64,000 bases of DNA from Nitrospira sp. (GTDB lineage Bacteria; Nitrospirota; Nitrospiria; Nitrospirales; Nitrospiraceae): NCBI GenBank assembly GCA_030444405.1, contig JARFPM010000001.1, forward strand, positions 1 to 64,000, in the 5' to 3' direction. This document shows positions 17,066 to 26,299 of this stretch, piece by piece. Below the pieces are notes generated by a model. That model was not told the origin of the DNA and ran no database searches. It saw only the letters and a list, made by a program, of their open reading frames with translations. The number at the start of each line of letters is the position of its first letter. The first letter of the stretch is position 1. Position numbers and translations under genes: made by a program.

Positions 17066-18433
17066 ATGGTGAATGAGCGGCAATTGAGGAGCTTTGTAAA
17101 GGGGTCACGCCCGAGGTTTGAGGATCTCTTGGGGCAGATGGTCGAGGTGCCGTCGATTAGTATGGATTCATCTCGTTCGGGCGACATGCGACGCATGGCT
17201 GACCTTGCGAAGCAGTATTTGGCCGGGATGAATGCCAAGGTTCAAGTGGTAGAGACCGGTGGATACCCCATCGTCTCCGGCGGATGGATAACAGGGCCTG
17301 AGTGTCCGACCGTCACGATCTACAATCATCTGGACGTGCAACCGGCGCAGGAACCTGAATGGAAGCATGCCCCATTCGCGTTTCGGAACGACCGCGGTAT
17401 CTACCATGGTCGAGGGGCCACCGATGACAAGGGGCCGGCCCTTACGGCGATGTTTGGAGCTCGATATGCTATCGAACAAGGTTGGCCGATCAACATCCGA
17501 TTCTTGTGGGAATTGGAAGAAGAGATCGGGAGCCCGCATTTTGCCACCGGGCTTAGAAACCACAGTGTGATTCCACGACCAGATTCCGTGGTTGTGTCGG
17601 ATACAATTTGGATTGCCAAGGGGCGGCCAGCGGTCCCATACGGCTTGCGCGGCCTGCTCGGCGCACGGCTGATCCTGCGCACGGGGGAGAAAGACGCACA
17701 TTCGGGTGTGACCGGTGGAGCCGCTCGTAACCCGCTGGCTGAGTTGATGGAGGTGGCGAACACTTGTGTTGATGCGAGGACCGGCAGAGTAAAAATCCCT
17801 GGTTTCTATGACGATGTGGTCGAGCCCACTATCAATGAGATCAAGGATTTCCTCAAGTCCGGCTTCGATGTAAGACGTTTCAAAGAAGCCTATGGGTTTC
17901 GGTCGCTTCGAGTGAAGGATCCGGCAGAAGTCATGCGACGGATCTGGTCTGCTCCGACCTTCGAGATTCACGGACTCAGCGGAGGATACCACGGACAGGG
18001 AATCAAAACGGTTGTGCCTGGTCGTGCCGAGCTCAAGGTCAGTATGCGCCTCGTCCCAAACCAAACACCGGAGAGAGTGTTTGCCCTGTTGAAGAAGCAT
18101 GTTTCCAGGGTGAATCCAAGTGTGAAGATGGAACGAGAAGGCGCGCTCTATCCCTTTAAGGGCAGTTTTGCCGGGTCTTATGTGGATTGTGTGAAGCGCG
18201 CCGTGAGGGCGGGGTTCGGTAAAGATCCGGCGTTTGTGCGAGAAGGGGGATCTATCGGGGCTGTCGTGACGATGCAAAAAGCCTGGAAGATACCAATCCT
18301 CTTCATAGGCTTGAGTCTGCCCGAGCATGGGTATCACGCTCCCAACGAATATTACGACTGGGGTCAGGCCTCAGGGGGAATGAAGACATTCGCCCATTAC
18401 TTCTGGGAGTTAGCAAAGATGGGGACGGCATAG
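17066..18433 (+). CDS. M20-family metallopeptidase (dipeptidase-like)
   Basis: A 455-aa cytosolic zinc peptidase of the ArgE/DapE/CPG2/YscS superfamily, most like CNDP-type dipeptidases. Metal and catalytic residues are recognisable: YNHLDVQP (His 88 with catalytic Asp 90), GRGATDDKGP (bridging Asp ~120), ELEEEIGSPHF (the Glu pair ~151-152), and a C-terminal His in LPEHGYHAPNEYYDW. Residues ~190-320 are the dimerisation lid. Start and AAGGAGG RBS are excellent. It probably hydrolyses dipeptides or aminoacylated small molecules in peptide recycling; exact substrate cannot be read from sequence. It stands alone between divergent and same-strand neighbours. Confidence 0.9.
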   Translation: MVNERQLRSFVKGSRPRFEDLLGQMVEVPSISMDSSRSGDMRRMADLAKQYLAGMNAKVQVVETGGYPIVSGGWITGPECPTVTIYNHLDVQPAQEPEWKHAPFAFRNDRGIYHGRGATDDKGPALTAMFGARYAIEQGWPINIRFLWELEEEIGSPHFATGLRNHSVIPRPDSVVVSDTIWIAKGRPAVPYGLRGLLGARLILRTGEKDAHSGVTGGAARNPLAELMEVANTCVDARTGRVKIPGFYDDVVEPTINEIKDFLKSGFDVRRFKEAYGFRSLRVKDPAEVMRRIWSAPTFEIHGLSGGYHGQGIKTVVPGRAELKVSMRLVPNQTPERVFALLKKHVSRVNPSVKMEREGALYPFKGSFAGSYVDCVKRAVRAGFGKDPAFVREGGSIGAVVTMQKAWKIPILFIGLSLPEHGYHAPNEYYDWGQASGGMKTFAHYFWELAKMGTA

Positions 18434-18723
18434 GAATCGGTTGTTGACCATCTTTGGACAGCCCGTGGAGTGCCGGAAAAGGTCGGTTTTGAACATCGGT
18501 GTCCAAAAAATTGCCTGACTGCCACGTTTGGCATACAGTCCATTGTTCTAGGGCCACATCCCCATGCGGGATGAATTCATAAGTCATTGTAAATAAATAT
18601 GATGTTCATTATGAATCTTTGCTGGTAAGGCACGGATGTTGCTGACTGAAACCAGGAAGCCGGTCGTGCCGTTGAAATGATCAGGTTGATTGTAGAGAGG
18701 CGCTTGGGTATCCTGGCTACCCT

Positions 18724-19053
18724 ATGGGGGCTGAACCGATCCATGTAGTGGTTGTCATGGTCACAACAGCAAGCCAAGATGAAGCGGTGAAGATTGCCGA
18801 CCAAGTGGTACAGTCTCGACTCGCTGCTTGCGCTTCGACGATTCCCACCGTGCGCTCAACGTACTGGTGGGAAGGAAAGATGATGAACGACCAGGAATCA
18901 CTCCTTCTGATCAAGACAACCTCTGATAAATTCCATTCCCTCGAAGAAACAATTCGGAAGATCCATTCGTACAAGGTGCCAGAAATAATAGCAATTCCGG
19001 TGAGCCAAGGGTTTCCACCTTATCTTGAGTGGGTTTGCCGAGAGACCTCCTAG
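18724..19053 (+). CDS. cutA: Divalent-cation tolerance protein CutA
   Basis: A 109-aa CutA1 trimeric protein. The family pattern is complete: VVVMVTTASQDEAVKIADQVV, LAACASTIPTVRSTYWWEGK, QESLLLIKTTSDKF, and HSYKVPEIIAIPVSQGFPPYLEWV. CutA is linked to copper and divalent-cation tolerance, though its biochemical role is still debated. Length is normal and no signal peptide is present. It sits alone, with 290 bases of non-coding sequence before it and the M23 peptidase gene 127 bases after. Confidence 0.95.
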   Translation: MGAEPIHVVVVMVTTASQDEAVKIADQVVQSRLAACASTIPTVRSTYWWEGKMMNDQESLLLIKTTSDKFHSLEETIRKIHSYKVPEIIAIPVSQGFPPYLEWVCRETS

Positions 19054-19180
19054 ATAATGTGGTTGAAACCGTCTCGTAGAAATACTATTTGGGGGTTGAC
19101 CAAGAGGGGGCTAAGTCGGTAATTTGGAGGGCGAGTTTATACATGCCTTCCAGGTACAGTAGGCACGGGAGACGAAGGTT

Positions 19181-20200
19181 ATGAGTCAGACAAATATTCA
19201 AGACGGCGATGCCTATACCGTTGTAGTGTTCAGAGGATCCACTGCAAAACCCATTCGCTTCAGCTTCTCTAAGAAACTACTCCGCCGATTGTTGGTCTGT
19301 GTGGGTTTGGTCGTTCTTGCTGATCTTCTTGTGGTTTCTCACTATGTCATCAGAACCGGGGAGGTATGGGAGCTGGCGGCTTTCCGTGCGGAAGCCATGA
19401 GTGCACGAGAGCAGACCGCCGCTTTCTCAACTGCCATTGATGACCTGAAGAAGCGCATTGGGGCGATGAACGAGGTCAATCAAAGGCTTCGAGTCATGCT
19501 GGGTATAGAAGTCCCCAAGACGGGAGATATGGCAAATGGCAGAGGTGGAGAAGAGGTACCGATTCCCGAGGTAGGAGGCACGATCCCCGGTGGAAACGAA
19601 CAGAGCCTCCCTTCAGGTGCCTCCAAGCAAATGTCCGATGGGACCCAGGAACATTCGTCTGATGTTGGCCTAGTGTCTTCTCCAAATACCCTCCTGGCGG
19701 TTGCATCGGTTAAAGAAGGCTTGGAGTGGCTTTCAAAGCAAGCCACGGTGCAGGAACGTATCCTTGACGAATTATCACAAGCAGCCGAGCAGCGCTCGTC
19801 TCGATGGGCCTCGACGCCCTCCATTTGGCCGGTGAAAGGGTGGGTAACGTCGGGGTTTGGCCCCCGAATTTCTCCTTTCACGGAGAAACCTGCTTGGCAT
19901 GATGGATTGGATATCGGGGCCGCGCCAAACACTCCGGTCCGTGCTCCGGCTCAAGGAAGGATTACGTCCATAGCATACGATCCTAAGCTTGGGAACATGG
20001 TCCGCGTAGATCATGGGTTCGGAGTTGAAACTCTCTATGGGCACCTGGCGAAGGCCTTGGTGAAGGAAGGCCAGAGAGTCGACCGTGGCGATGTCATTGC
20101 GCTTGTCGGGAGCTCGGGCCTGTCCACTGGTCCTCACCTGCATTACATGGTGAAATTGAACGGCCAAGCGCTTGATCCAACCAAGTACATTCTCGAATAG
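19181..20200 (+). CDS. M23-family murein endopeptidase, membrane anchored
   Basis: A 339-aa cell-wall peptidase. The N-terminus is cytosolic, with one transmembrane helix (LLVCVGLVVLADLLVVSHYVI, ~residues 43-64), then a coiled coil (EAMSAREQTAAFSTAIDDLKKRIGAMNEVNQRLR), a Ser/Gly/Pro linker and the C-terminal M23 domain. The zinc-site motifs are present: WHDGLDIGA (HxxxD), YGHLAK and GPHLHYMVKLNG (HxH). The active domain lies in the periplasm and should cleave peptide cross-links or act as a regulator of murein remodelling. This coiled-coil plus M23 design resembles MepM/NlpD-type proteins; which role applies is unknown. Confidence 0.92.
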   Translation: MSQTNIQDGDAYTVVVFRGSTAKPIRFSFSKKLLRRLLVCVGLVVLADLLVVSHYVIRTGEVWELAAFRAEAMSAREQTAAFSTAIDDLKKRIGAMNEVNQRLRVMLGIEVPKTGDMANGRGGEEVPIPEVGGTIPGGNEQSLPSGASKQMSDGTQEHSSDVGLVSSPNTLLAVASVKEGLEWLSKQATVQERILDELSQAAEQRSSRWASTPSIWPVKGWVTSGFGPRISPFTEKPAWHDGLDIGAAPNTPVRAPAQGRITSIAYDPKLGNMVRVDHGFGVETLYGHLAKALVKEGQRVDRGDVIALVGSSGLSTGPHLHYMVKLNGQALDPTKYILE

Positions 20201-20324
20201 CAGATCGCTTCGACGTTATCGAGGTCAGTCCAACCTGTTTCTGCTGCTTCTCGAAAGTCCAACAGTTCGCCGCCCGAGAGCTCTTTGGCTTCCGCCCGAT
20301 CCGTACCTTGATTAGAACCTATGC

Positions 20325-20330
20325 TATACT
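20325..20330 (+). promoter_or_regulatory. Extended -10 promoter of fhs
   Basis: TGCTATACT (TGn plus TATACT) forms an extended -10 element about 39 bases before the TTG start of fhs. No good -35 hexamer lies 16-18 bases upstream, which is usual for extended -10 promoters. Same TGCTATACT as upstream of ugd. Confidence 0.4.
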
Positions 20331-20368
20331 GCGGACTCCAATAATCCGGATAACGAGATGAGAGCCTC

Positions 20369-22051
20369 TTGACCGACCTCGACATCGCTCAATCCGTTAC
20401 TCCTCGCCCTATTCTGGAAATTGGTTCCCAGCTTGGGATCCGTGCCGAAGAGCTTACTCTCTATGGACGGGATAAGGCCAAAATATCGCCGCAAATTTTG
20501 GATCGCCTCGATGCTGCGCCGCAAGGACGGTATGTACTCGTCACAGCGATTAACCCAACACCTTTGGGAGAGGGAAAGACGACGACATCGATCGGTCTTG
20601 CCATGGGGCTTACTCGGCTCGGGCGTCGGACTGCCCTTACTCTAAGGCAACCATCGCTCGGTCCTGTGTTTGGAGTGAAAGGCGGTGGTACGGGTGGGGG
20701 ACATGCCCAGGTCGTGCCGATGGAGGATATCAACCTTCACCTGACGGGAGATGCTCATGCGGTGGCCGCCAGCCACAATCTGCTTTCTGCATTCCTCGAT
20801 AATCATCTGTTCCATGGCAATGCTCTCTCGATCAATCCTCAACGGACTACGTGGCCTCGGACACTGAGTATCAATGATCGTGCTCTCCGGGACGTTTTGT
20901 TGGGGGAAGAAACCGGCAGACGTCGGGGCCAATTCGTTATCACCGAGGCTTCAGAGATCATGGCGGTGTTGGCACTGGCGAAGGATCACAAAGATCTCCG
21001 AGAGCGGCTTGGCCGAATAGTGGTCGGGCTCACGACGTCAGGGACACCGGTCAGGGCCGAGGCGCTTGGGTGCGTAGGATCGATGGCGGTTCTCCTGAAG
21101 GACGCCCTGAAACCGAATCTGGTTCAAACGCTAGAAGGGACCCCCGCATTGGTGCATACGGGGCCGTTCGGCAACATCGCCCATGGGAACTGCTCGATCA
21201 TTTCCGATGCGATTGCGCTGAGATGTGCCGACTTCGTCGTAACAGAGGCGGGTTTCGGCAGCGATCTTGGAGCGGAGAAGTTTTTCAACATCAAGTGTCG
21301 TGTGTCGGGATTTGCACCAACAGTGGCGGTTGTTGTGGCGACGTTACGGGCGCTGAAGCTCCATGGCGGGGGCGGCGTCGCCAAGGCGGGCGTTGCACTG
21401 CCCGCGAGTCTCACGGGGCCGAATCAGCAGGCCTTATCGAAAGGGATCGCTAATCTGGAGCAGCATGTCGCCAACGTCCTCGCACACGGGGTCCCGGTCG
21501 TTGTCGCAGTCAATGCCTTCAAAGATGATCCTCCGGATGAATTGGACTGGGTTCGGGAACAGTCGCTCAAGATGGGAGCGGCAGATGCGGCAGTCTCAAA
21601 CCACTGGGCCGACGGTGGGAAGGGGGCTGAACAACTGGCCGCCGCCGTCGCCAAGACATCTGAAGGACCGGCTCATTTCAGACATCTTTACGAATTGTCT
21701 TGGCCGATCAGAAAGAAGATCGAAACCATTGCGACCCGCATGTACGGAGCTGCTGGAGTCAGCTTCGAACCGGAGGCCGAACGTCAAATCGATACGGCAG
21801 AGGCGTTGGGGTACGGCGGTTTACCTGTCTGCATGGCAAAAACGCCGCTGTCGCTGTCACATGATCCCACATTGAAGGGGAAACCAACCGGATTTACAGT
21901 CCCGATAAGAGAATTGCGTATCCTGGCTGGGGCGGGCTTCGTCACTGCAGTCTGTTCGGGGATTCAATTGATGCCGGGATTGCCCAAGAAACCAGCCGGT
22001 GAGCGGATAGATCTTGACCCGACAAGCGGCAAAATTGTGGGTCTTTCGTGA
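20369..22051 (+). CDS. fhs: Formate-tetrahydrofolate ligase
   Basis: A 560-aa enzyme that makes 10-formyl-THF from formate, ATP and THF, feeding one-carbon metabolism (and, in Nitrospira-type organisms, formate assimilation). The ATP-binding signature TPLGEGKTTTSIGLAMGL is at residues ~63-80, followed by RQPSLGPVFGVKGGGTGGG, another family hallmark. Length is standard. The start is TTG: the ATG at 20358 is out of frame and reaches a stop after four codons. It converges on hflC with only four bases between stops. No folate neighbours are present. Identification is firm. Confidence 0.96.
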   Translation: MTDLDIAQSVTPRPILEIGSQLGIRAEELTLYGRDKAKISPQILDRLDAAPQGRYVLVTAINPTPLGEGKTTTSIGLAMGLTRLGRRTALTLRQPSLGPVFGVKGGGTGGGHAQVVPMEDINLHLTGDAHAVAASHNLLSAFLDNHLFHGNALSINPQRTTWPRTLSINDRALRDVLLGEETGRRRGQFVITEASEIMAVLALAKDHKDLRERLGRIVVGLTTSGTPVRAEALGCVGSMAVLLKDALKPNLVQTLEGTPALVHTGPFGNIAHGNCSIISDAIALRCADFVVTEAGFGSDLGAEKFFNIKCRVSGFAPTVAVVVATLRALKLHGGGGVAKAGVALPASLTGPNQQALSKGIANLEQHVANVLAHGVPVVVAVNAFKDDPPDELDWVREQSLKMGAADAAVSNHWADGGKGAEQLAAAVAKTSEGPAHFRHLYELSWPIRKKIETIATRMYGAAGVSFEPEAERQIDTAEALGYGGLPVCMAKTPLSLSHDPTLKGKPTGFTVPIRELRILAGAGFVTAVCSGIQLMPGLPKKPAGERIDLDPTSGKIVGLS

Positions 22052-22055
22052 AGGG

Positions 22056-22916
22056 TCAGCGCTGTTTTAAGTATCGGAAAAATTCTGAATCCGGGCTCAT
22101 CACCAAAGTCGAGCCGTCCTTGAAAGCGCTCTTGTAGGCTTCCATCGAGCGGGTGAACTCGAAAAACTTCAGGTCCTGTCGGTAGGCGTCAGCATAGATC
22201 CGAAATGCCTTGGCATCGCCGCCGCCGCGAAGTTCTTCCGACTCTTTATAGGCCTGGGCCAGGATGATTTCCCGGTCTTTTTCGGCTTCCGATCTGATTT
22301 TTTGTGCTTCCTCTGCACCTTCTGCGCGATATTGCTTGGCCTGCCGTTCCCGTTCCGCCTGCATACGGGCAAAGACTGCTTTCTCATTCTGTTCGGGCAA
22401 ATCGGCCCGCTTGATCCGGACATCCTGAATTTCGATGCCGTACGCAGACGCCTTCTCGTTCGCTCGTTCGGTGACCACCCTCATGATGTCGGCGCGCGTA
22501 CTTGAGACGATCTCGAGCAGCTCGTGCCGGCCTAACTCCACGCGGAGCTCGGAATAGATGATATCGTGTAGCCGTTGGAGAGCGCCTCGTTGGCTCTGGA
22601 AGTTCTGGTAGACCTTCAATGGGTCGACAATGCGCCATTTTGCGAAGTTATCCAGCAGCAGAGTCTTCTTGTCCGAGGTAATGACATCCTGCGCGTTCGA
22701 GTCGTAATCCAGTAAACGTTTTTCGAAGTAGGTCACTTCCTGGACGAACGGCATTTTCACGTACAGTCCTGGCTCGGTAATGTTTCGAACGGGCTTCCCG
22801 AGTTGCACGACAATCGCCGTCTGGATTACGTCCACGACAAAGAGCGGAGAGGCTCCGAGCACAAACAACGCAACAACCACCGCGAGGAGTGTGATGACCA
22901 AGCCCTGCTTCGTCAT
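22056..22916 (-). CDS. hflC: Protease modulator HflC
   Basis: A 286-aa SPFH/band-7 membrane protein. One N-terminal transmembrane helix (LVITLLAVVVALFVLGASPLFVV) is followed by the SPFH domain (ETAIV-type start QTAIVVQLGKPVRNI; LLLDNFAKWRIVDPLKVYQN) and a long charged coiled coil (QNEKAVFARMQAERERQAKQYRAEGAEEAQKIRSEAEKDREI). With HflK it forms a large periplasm-facing complex around FtsH that tunes degradation of membrane proteins. It overlaps hflK by ATGA. Length is a little under the E. coli protein, without missing parts that I can see. Confidence 0.95.
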   Translation of the reverse strand: MTKQGLVITLLAVVVALFVLGASPLFVVDVIQTAIVVQLGKPVRNITEPGLYVKMPFVQEVTYFEKRLLDYDSNAQDVITSDKKTLLLDNFAKWRIVDPLKVYQNFQSQRGALQRLHDIIYSELRVELGRHELLEIVSSTRADIMRVVTERANEKASAYGIEIQDVRIKRADLPEQNEKAVFARMQAERERQAKQYRAEGAEEAQKIRSEAEKDREIILAQAYKESEELRGGGDAKAFRIYADAYRQDLKFFEFTRSMEAYKSAFKDGSTLVMSPDSEFFRYLKQR

Positions 22917-24043
22917 GGCTGAGTACTCCTAGGCTTGAGGGTGGTATGAGATGGCTCTGATCGGGACTCCTCGACCTCCGGTTGTGGAACAGTTCTGGCG
23001 ATGGGTTTGGAAGCAGGTTTGGAGAGGCGATCCAGCGGTAGATAGGGGAGCACACGCTCTCCACCTTTACCGTCGATGATCACCTTCTCCATATTCGGGA
23101 GAATTTCTTCCATCGTCTCGATGTAAATCCGCTTGCTAATGACGTCCTTTGCTTGGTTATACTCTTTCAGGGTGGCGAGGAAGCGATTTGCTTCTCCTTG
23201 AGCGCGATTGAGTCGTGCCTGTGCAAACCCCCTTGCTCGGTTGACCAGTTCAGCTGCTTCACCCTTTGCCCTCGGAATGATGTCGTTGCGGTAACCCTGC
23301 GCTTGGTTGATGAGCTTTTCTCGGTCTTCTTTGGCGTTCGTGACATCTTTAAACGCAGCGGCGACTGCCTCGGGAGGATCGACGTCCTGGAGTTGCACCG
23401 CGGCAATCTGCACGCCGGATTGGTACTGATCGAGGATCGTTTGAAGGAGAGTCAAGGTGTCCTGCTGAATCACCGCTTTTCCGGTGGTCAGGGCTTCGTC
23501 GATCTTACTCTTACCGACGATTTCACGCATGGAGGCTTCAGCTGCTTTACCGATGGTTTCATGGATGTCCGCGACGTTGAATAAGAAGTTGCGTGCCTCT
23601 TTGATCTTATATTGAACGATAAACTCGATCGCGAGGATGTTCATGTCGCCCGTCAGCATTAAGGCTTCCTGGGGAACCATCTGCTGGCGACCTTGCTGGT
23701 TGGTGCGGAAGCCAACTTCCACGCGATAGAGCTTCGCAACCTTCGGCTGGAGAACGGTTTCAACGATGGGAATCTTGAAGTGAGGACCAGGCTCTACAGC
23801 GCGGACCGGAACCCCGAATCGTTTGACGACACCCTCTTCGTCGGGGGCGACAATGAACACCGCCTGCCAGACAAATAAGATTAGCACTGCGGCGATAATG
23901 AGGTTCCAGACTCCGCCTGATGGTAGCAGGTTTTTAAACCCGCCGGGAGGGAACAGGTTTTTGAATTGCGACTGCGCCTGTTTGAGAGCATCCTCAAGCG
24001 GGTCGGGCTTTTTGCCCCACGGATCTTTTGGGTCCCAGACCAT
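22913..24043 (-). CDS. hflK: Protease modulator HflK
   Basis: A 376-aa SPFH protein, HflC's partner. The N-terminus is the HflK-specific polar lead (MVWDPKDPWGKKPD), then a transmembrane helix (VWNLIIAAVLILFVWQAVFIV) and the SPFH domain with VAPDEEGVVKRFG and EALMLTGDMNILAIEFIVQYKI. The helical arm includes INQAQGYRNDIIPRAKGEAAELV. It ends in a basic, Pro-rich tail. Its stop overlaps the hflC start (ATGA). It lies 75 bases downstream of the phosphate transporter gene on the same strand and could be transcribed from it, but a separate promoter in that gap is as likely. Confidence 0.95.
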   Translation of the reverse strand: MVWDPKDPWGKKPDPLEDALKQAQSQFKNLFPPGGFKNLLPSGGVWNLIIAAVLILFVWQAVFIVAPDEEGVVKRFGVPVRAVEPGPHFKIPIVETVLQPKVAKLYRVEVGFRTNQQGRQQMVPQEALMLTGDMNILAIEFIVQYKIKEARNFLFNVADIHETIGKAAEASMREIVGKSKIDEALTTGKAVIQQDTLTLLQTILDQYQSGVQIAAVQLQDVDPPEAVAAAFKDVTNAKEDREKLINQAQGYRNDIIPRAKGEAAELVNRARGFAQARLNRAQGEANRFLATLKEYNQAKDVISKRIYIETMEEILPNMEKVIIDGKGGERVLPYLPLDRLSKPASKPIARTVPQPEVEESRSEPSHTTLKPRSTQP

Positions 24044-24118
24044 TCAGAAAAGTAGAAACCTCATAGGTGAATCAAGATGGCCCATCACCATAGCAGAGTG
24101 TTGCGAGAGTGACAAGAT

Positions 24119-25252
24119 CTAGTAGGCCCTTGAAAGGAGAAGATAGGTTAGACAGGCAAGGATGGCCGCGACGGGAAGCGTCACAATCCAGGCAAGCACC
24201 ATGTCTCGCACCGTGGCCCAGCGGACAGAGGATCTTCCTCTGAGCAGGCCAATACCGATGATCGCGGAGCTGCTGACATGCGTCGTAGAGACTGGCAAGC
24301 CAAACGTCCCTGAGACGAGCACGAGAGAAGATGCGGTGAGGTTGGCCGACAATCCTTCAGCATGATTCATCTCCGTCACTTTTTCCGCGAGGACTTCCGT
24401 GACACGGCGCCCACCCCAATAGCTACCGATTCCCATGGCCGTCGCCACCCCGGCGAATGCGAGGACCTGCAAGGCCTGGCTGGGCCACGAGGCCGCAGAG
24501 CTTCCGAGTAAGAGCATGGCGGCAATCTTCGGCGCGTCGTTGATGCCTCGGGCCAGAGATGTTAACCCGCTCGAGAGCCAGTGGATGGAGTCCAGGCCGA
24601 GCGTTGGGCCCGACAGGCCTGCGCGGTCGCATTGTGATGGGACGGAGGCCACCGGTACGCCGATGTTTCCGGCCTGAAACAAGGTGCGGGTGCAGCCCTG
24701 TGCATCAATCGTCACCAGGGCTCGATGGCTCGGCATGACGCAGATGCAGAGCCCCTCCCAGCGTTTGGCGATCGATTTGATAAGAGGATGGATGAAGAAA
24801 GAAAGGCCGAAAGCAAGAAAAGGACTCAGCAACAGAGGAAGGGCAATCTTTTTCGACAGCGTCGCCCAGATCAAGCCCTCACTGCCGAACGCCAGCAGAC
24901 CTGCTCCGATGAGGGAACCGGTCAATGCATGGGTCGTGGAAACGGGGAGTCCGGTCATCGAGGCGAACAGTACCCAGAGGCACGTGCCGCTCAGAATTGC
25001 GGGGGTAAGGGTAGAAGGGATGACAAGGTCAGGCTGAAAGAATCCGCTGCTGAAGGTCTTGACCATGGCGGTGGCGACAGACGCGGCAACAGCGGCACCA
25101 ACCATCGTCCAGAATGTTCCCCAGGCAATGGCTGTTCGATAATTGGTGACCCCACTACCGACCAACGTCGCAATGGCCTTCGACACGTCGTTCGTGCCGT
25201 TCGCAAAGGCGAGCATGAGGATCAGCAAAAACGTGAGGACAGACAGGTCCAT
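24119..25252 (-). CDS. pit: PiT-family inorganic phosphate transporter
   Basis: A 377-aa inner-membrane transporter with ten or so hydrophobic segments. Both copies of the PiT signature are present: FANGTNDVSKAIATLVGSG near the N-terminus and LARGINDAPKIAAMLLLG in the second half; FGLPVSTTHV and TGLPVSTTHALTGS are the paired internal repeats. PiT proteins take up metal-phosphate with H+ or Na+, and many also carry arsenate. The gene begins nine bases after arsS and shares its strand, so uptake of phosphate (and by-passing arsenate) is linked to arsenic methylation. Symbol given as the generic family name. Confidence 0.92.
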   Translation of the reverse strand: MDLSVLTFLLILMLAFANGTNDVSKAIATLVGSGVTNYRTAIAWGTFWTMVGAAVAASVATAMVKTFSSGFFQPDLVIPSTLTPAILSGTCLWVLFASMTGLPVSTTHALTGSLIGAGLLAFGSEGLIWATLSKKIALPLLLSPFLAFGLSFFIHPLIKSIAKRWEGLCICVMPSHRALVTIDAQGCTRTLFQAGNIGVPVASVPSQCDRAGLSGPTLGLDSIHWLSSGLTSLARGINDAPKIAAMLLLGSSAASWPSQALQVLAFAGVATAMGIGSYWGGRRVTEVLAEKVTEMNHAEGLSANLTASSLVLVSGTFGLPVSTTHVSSSAIIGIGLLRGRSSVRWATVRDMVLAWIVTLPVAAILACLTYLLLSRAY

Positions 25253-25261
25253 GAAGGCCCT

Positions 25262-26299
25262 CTAGGTAGTAGACCCGCCACAGGATGAACCGGAGCTGGC
25301 CGTGCATCCGTAACAATGGTTGCGCGTGACGATCCGACGATGATGGAGCTGCACCGGGTCGAAGTCTCGGATATGAGACGGCGCTCCATAGTCGACCGGG
25401 AGTTCCAGCATCTGGTTGAAATCGCAGTCGTACAACCTGCCATCCCACCCAACCGACAGGGTATACCGACACATGACGCCGACGGCTGCGGAGGGATTGA
25501 ACGCATTGGCCAGACGCATCATGTACTGATCATAGTTGCCGCTTTCGACGAGAAACTCCAGGAACCGGCTGATCGGCATGTTGGTGATCGTGTAGAGCCG
25601 GTTGAACTCGATCCCATGCCGGATTCGCAATTCTTTCTTGAACTGCGCTTCGATGGCCTCCTGCTTTGGAGGCAGGAACGCGCCGACGGGATTGTAGACG
25701 AGGTTCAGTGCGAGTTCGCTATTCGAACGGCCATAGCCGAACCGGTTCAGCAGACGAAGCGCCTCCATCGATTTCTCAAAGACGCCGTCGCCTCGTTGCG
25801 CATCGGTCTGGCTGGCACGGTACGACGGAAGCGACGCAATAATTTCGACTTGATGATTGGCCAGAAATTCTGCCAAGTCGGCCTGTGAAGGAAGCAGCAA
25901 CACGGACAGGTTGCATCGATCCATTACATGTCGGTGGAGCCCACGGGATTGTTCGACCAGCCAACGGAAATGGGGATTGAGCTCCGGGGCGCCGCCTGTG
26001 ATATCCACCGTGGGGATATCGGTCTTGGCTAAAGCCTGGATGCATTGCTCCGCCGTTTCCAAGGACATGGTTTCGGGACGATCTGGACCGGCATCCACAT
26101 GGCAGTGGCGACAGGTCTGATTGCACAGTTTGCCTACGTTGATCTGAAAGACGGTGATGCCAGTCGCCTGGAGCGGAAACAGATCGGCTTGAGTGAGCCG
26201 AAGGTCAAACGGCGGAGAAACGGTCGATTGATCGAGGAGGCGAAGTTGTTCAGTCGCTGAGGCGAGGGGGTTGCTTCGGCCAAGCAACGTGAGCGTCAT
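25262..26299 (-). CDS. arsS: Arsenosugar biosynthesis radical SAM protein ArsS
   Basis: A 345-aa radical SAM enzyme. The cluster motif is C-x3-C-x2-C (Cys 59, 63, 66) in LCNQTCRHCHVDAGPDRPE. The C-terminal DUF3641 part includes VGVMCRYTLSVGWDGRLYDCDFNQML and ends with a Cys-rich CYGCTASSGSSCGG. ArsS is thought to transfer the 5'-deoxyadenosyl group to dimethylated arsenic made by ArsM, building arsenosugars. Its ATG directly abuts the arsM stop, so the two are translationally linked. Family assignment is confident from motifs and from the arsM partner; no activity can be shown from sequence. Confidence 0.92.
   Translation of the reverse strand: MTLTLLGRSNPLASATEQLRLLDQSTVSPPFDLRLTQADLFPLQATGITVFQINVGKLCNQTCRHCHVDAGPDRPETMSLETAEQCIQALAKTDIPTVDITGGAPELNPHFRWLVEQSRGLHRHVMDRCNLSVLLLPSQADLAEFLANHQVEIIASLPSYRASQTDAQRGDGVFEKSMEALRLLNRFGYGRSNSELALNLVYNPVGAFLPPKQEAIEAQFKKELRIRHGIEFNRLYTITNMPISRFLEFLVESGNYDQYMMRLANAFNPSAAVGVMCRYTLSVGWDGRLYDCDFNQMLELPVDYGAPSHIRDFDPVQLHHRRIVTRNHCYGCTASSGSSCGGSTT

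Noticed and set aside
17168-18337. 389-aa minus-strand ORF antisense to the M20 peptidase gene
   Set aside because: Exactly overlaps a strong M20 gene with full motifs, RBS and promoter; the antisense product has no domain.
24725-25288. 187-aa plus-strand ORF opposite pit
   Set aside because: Arg/Gln-rich antisense of membrane-protein codons; no domain.
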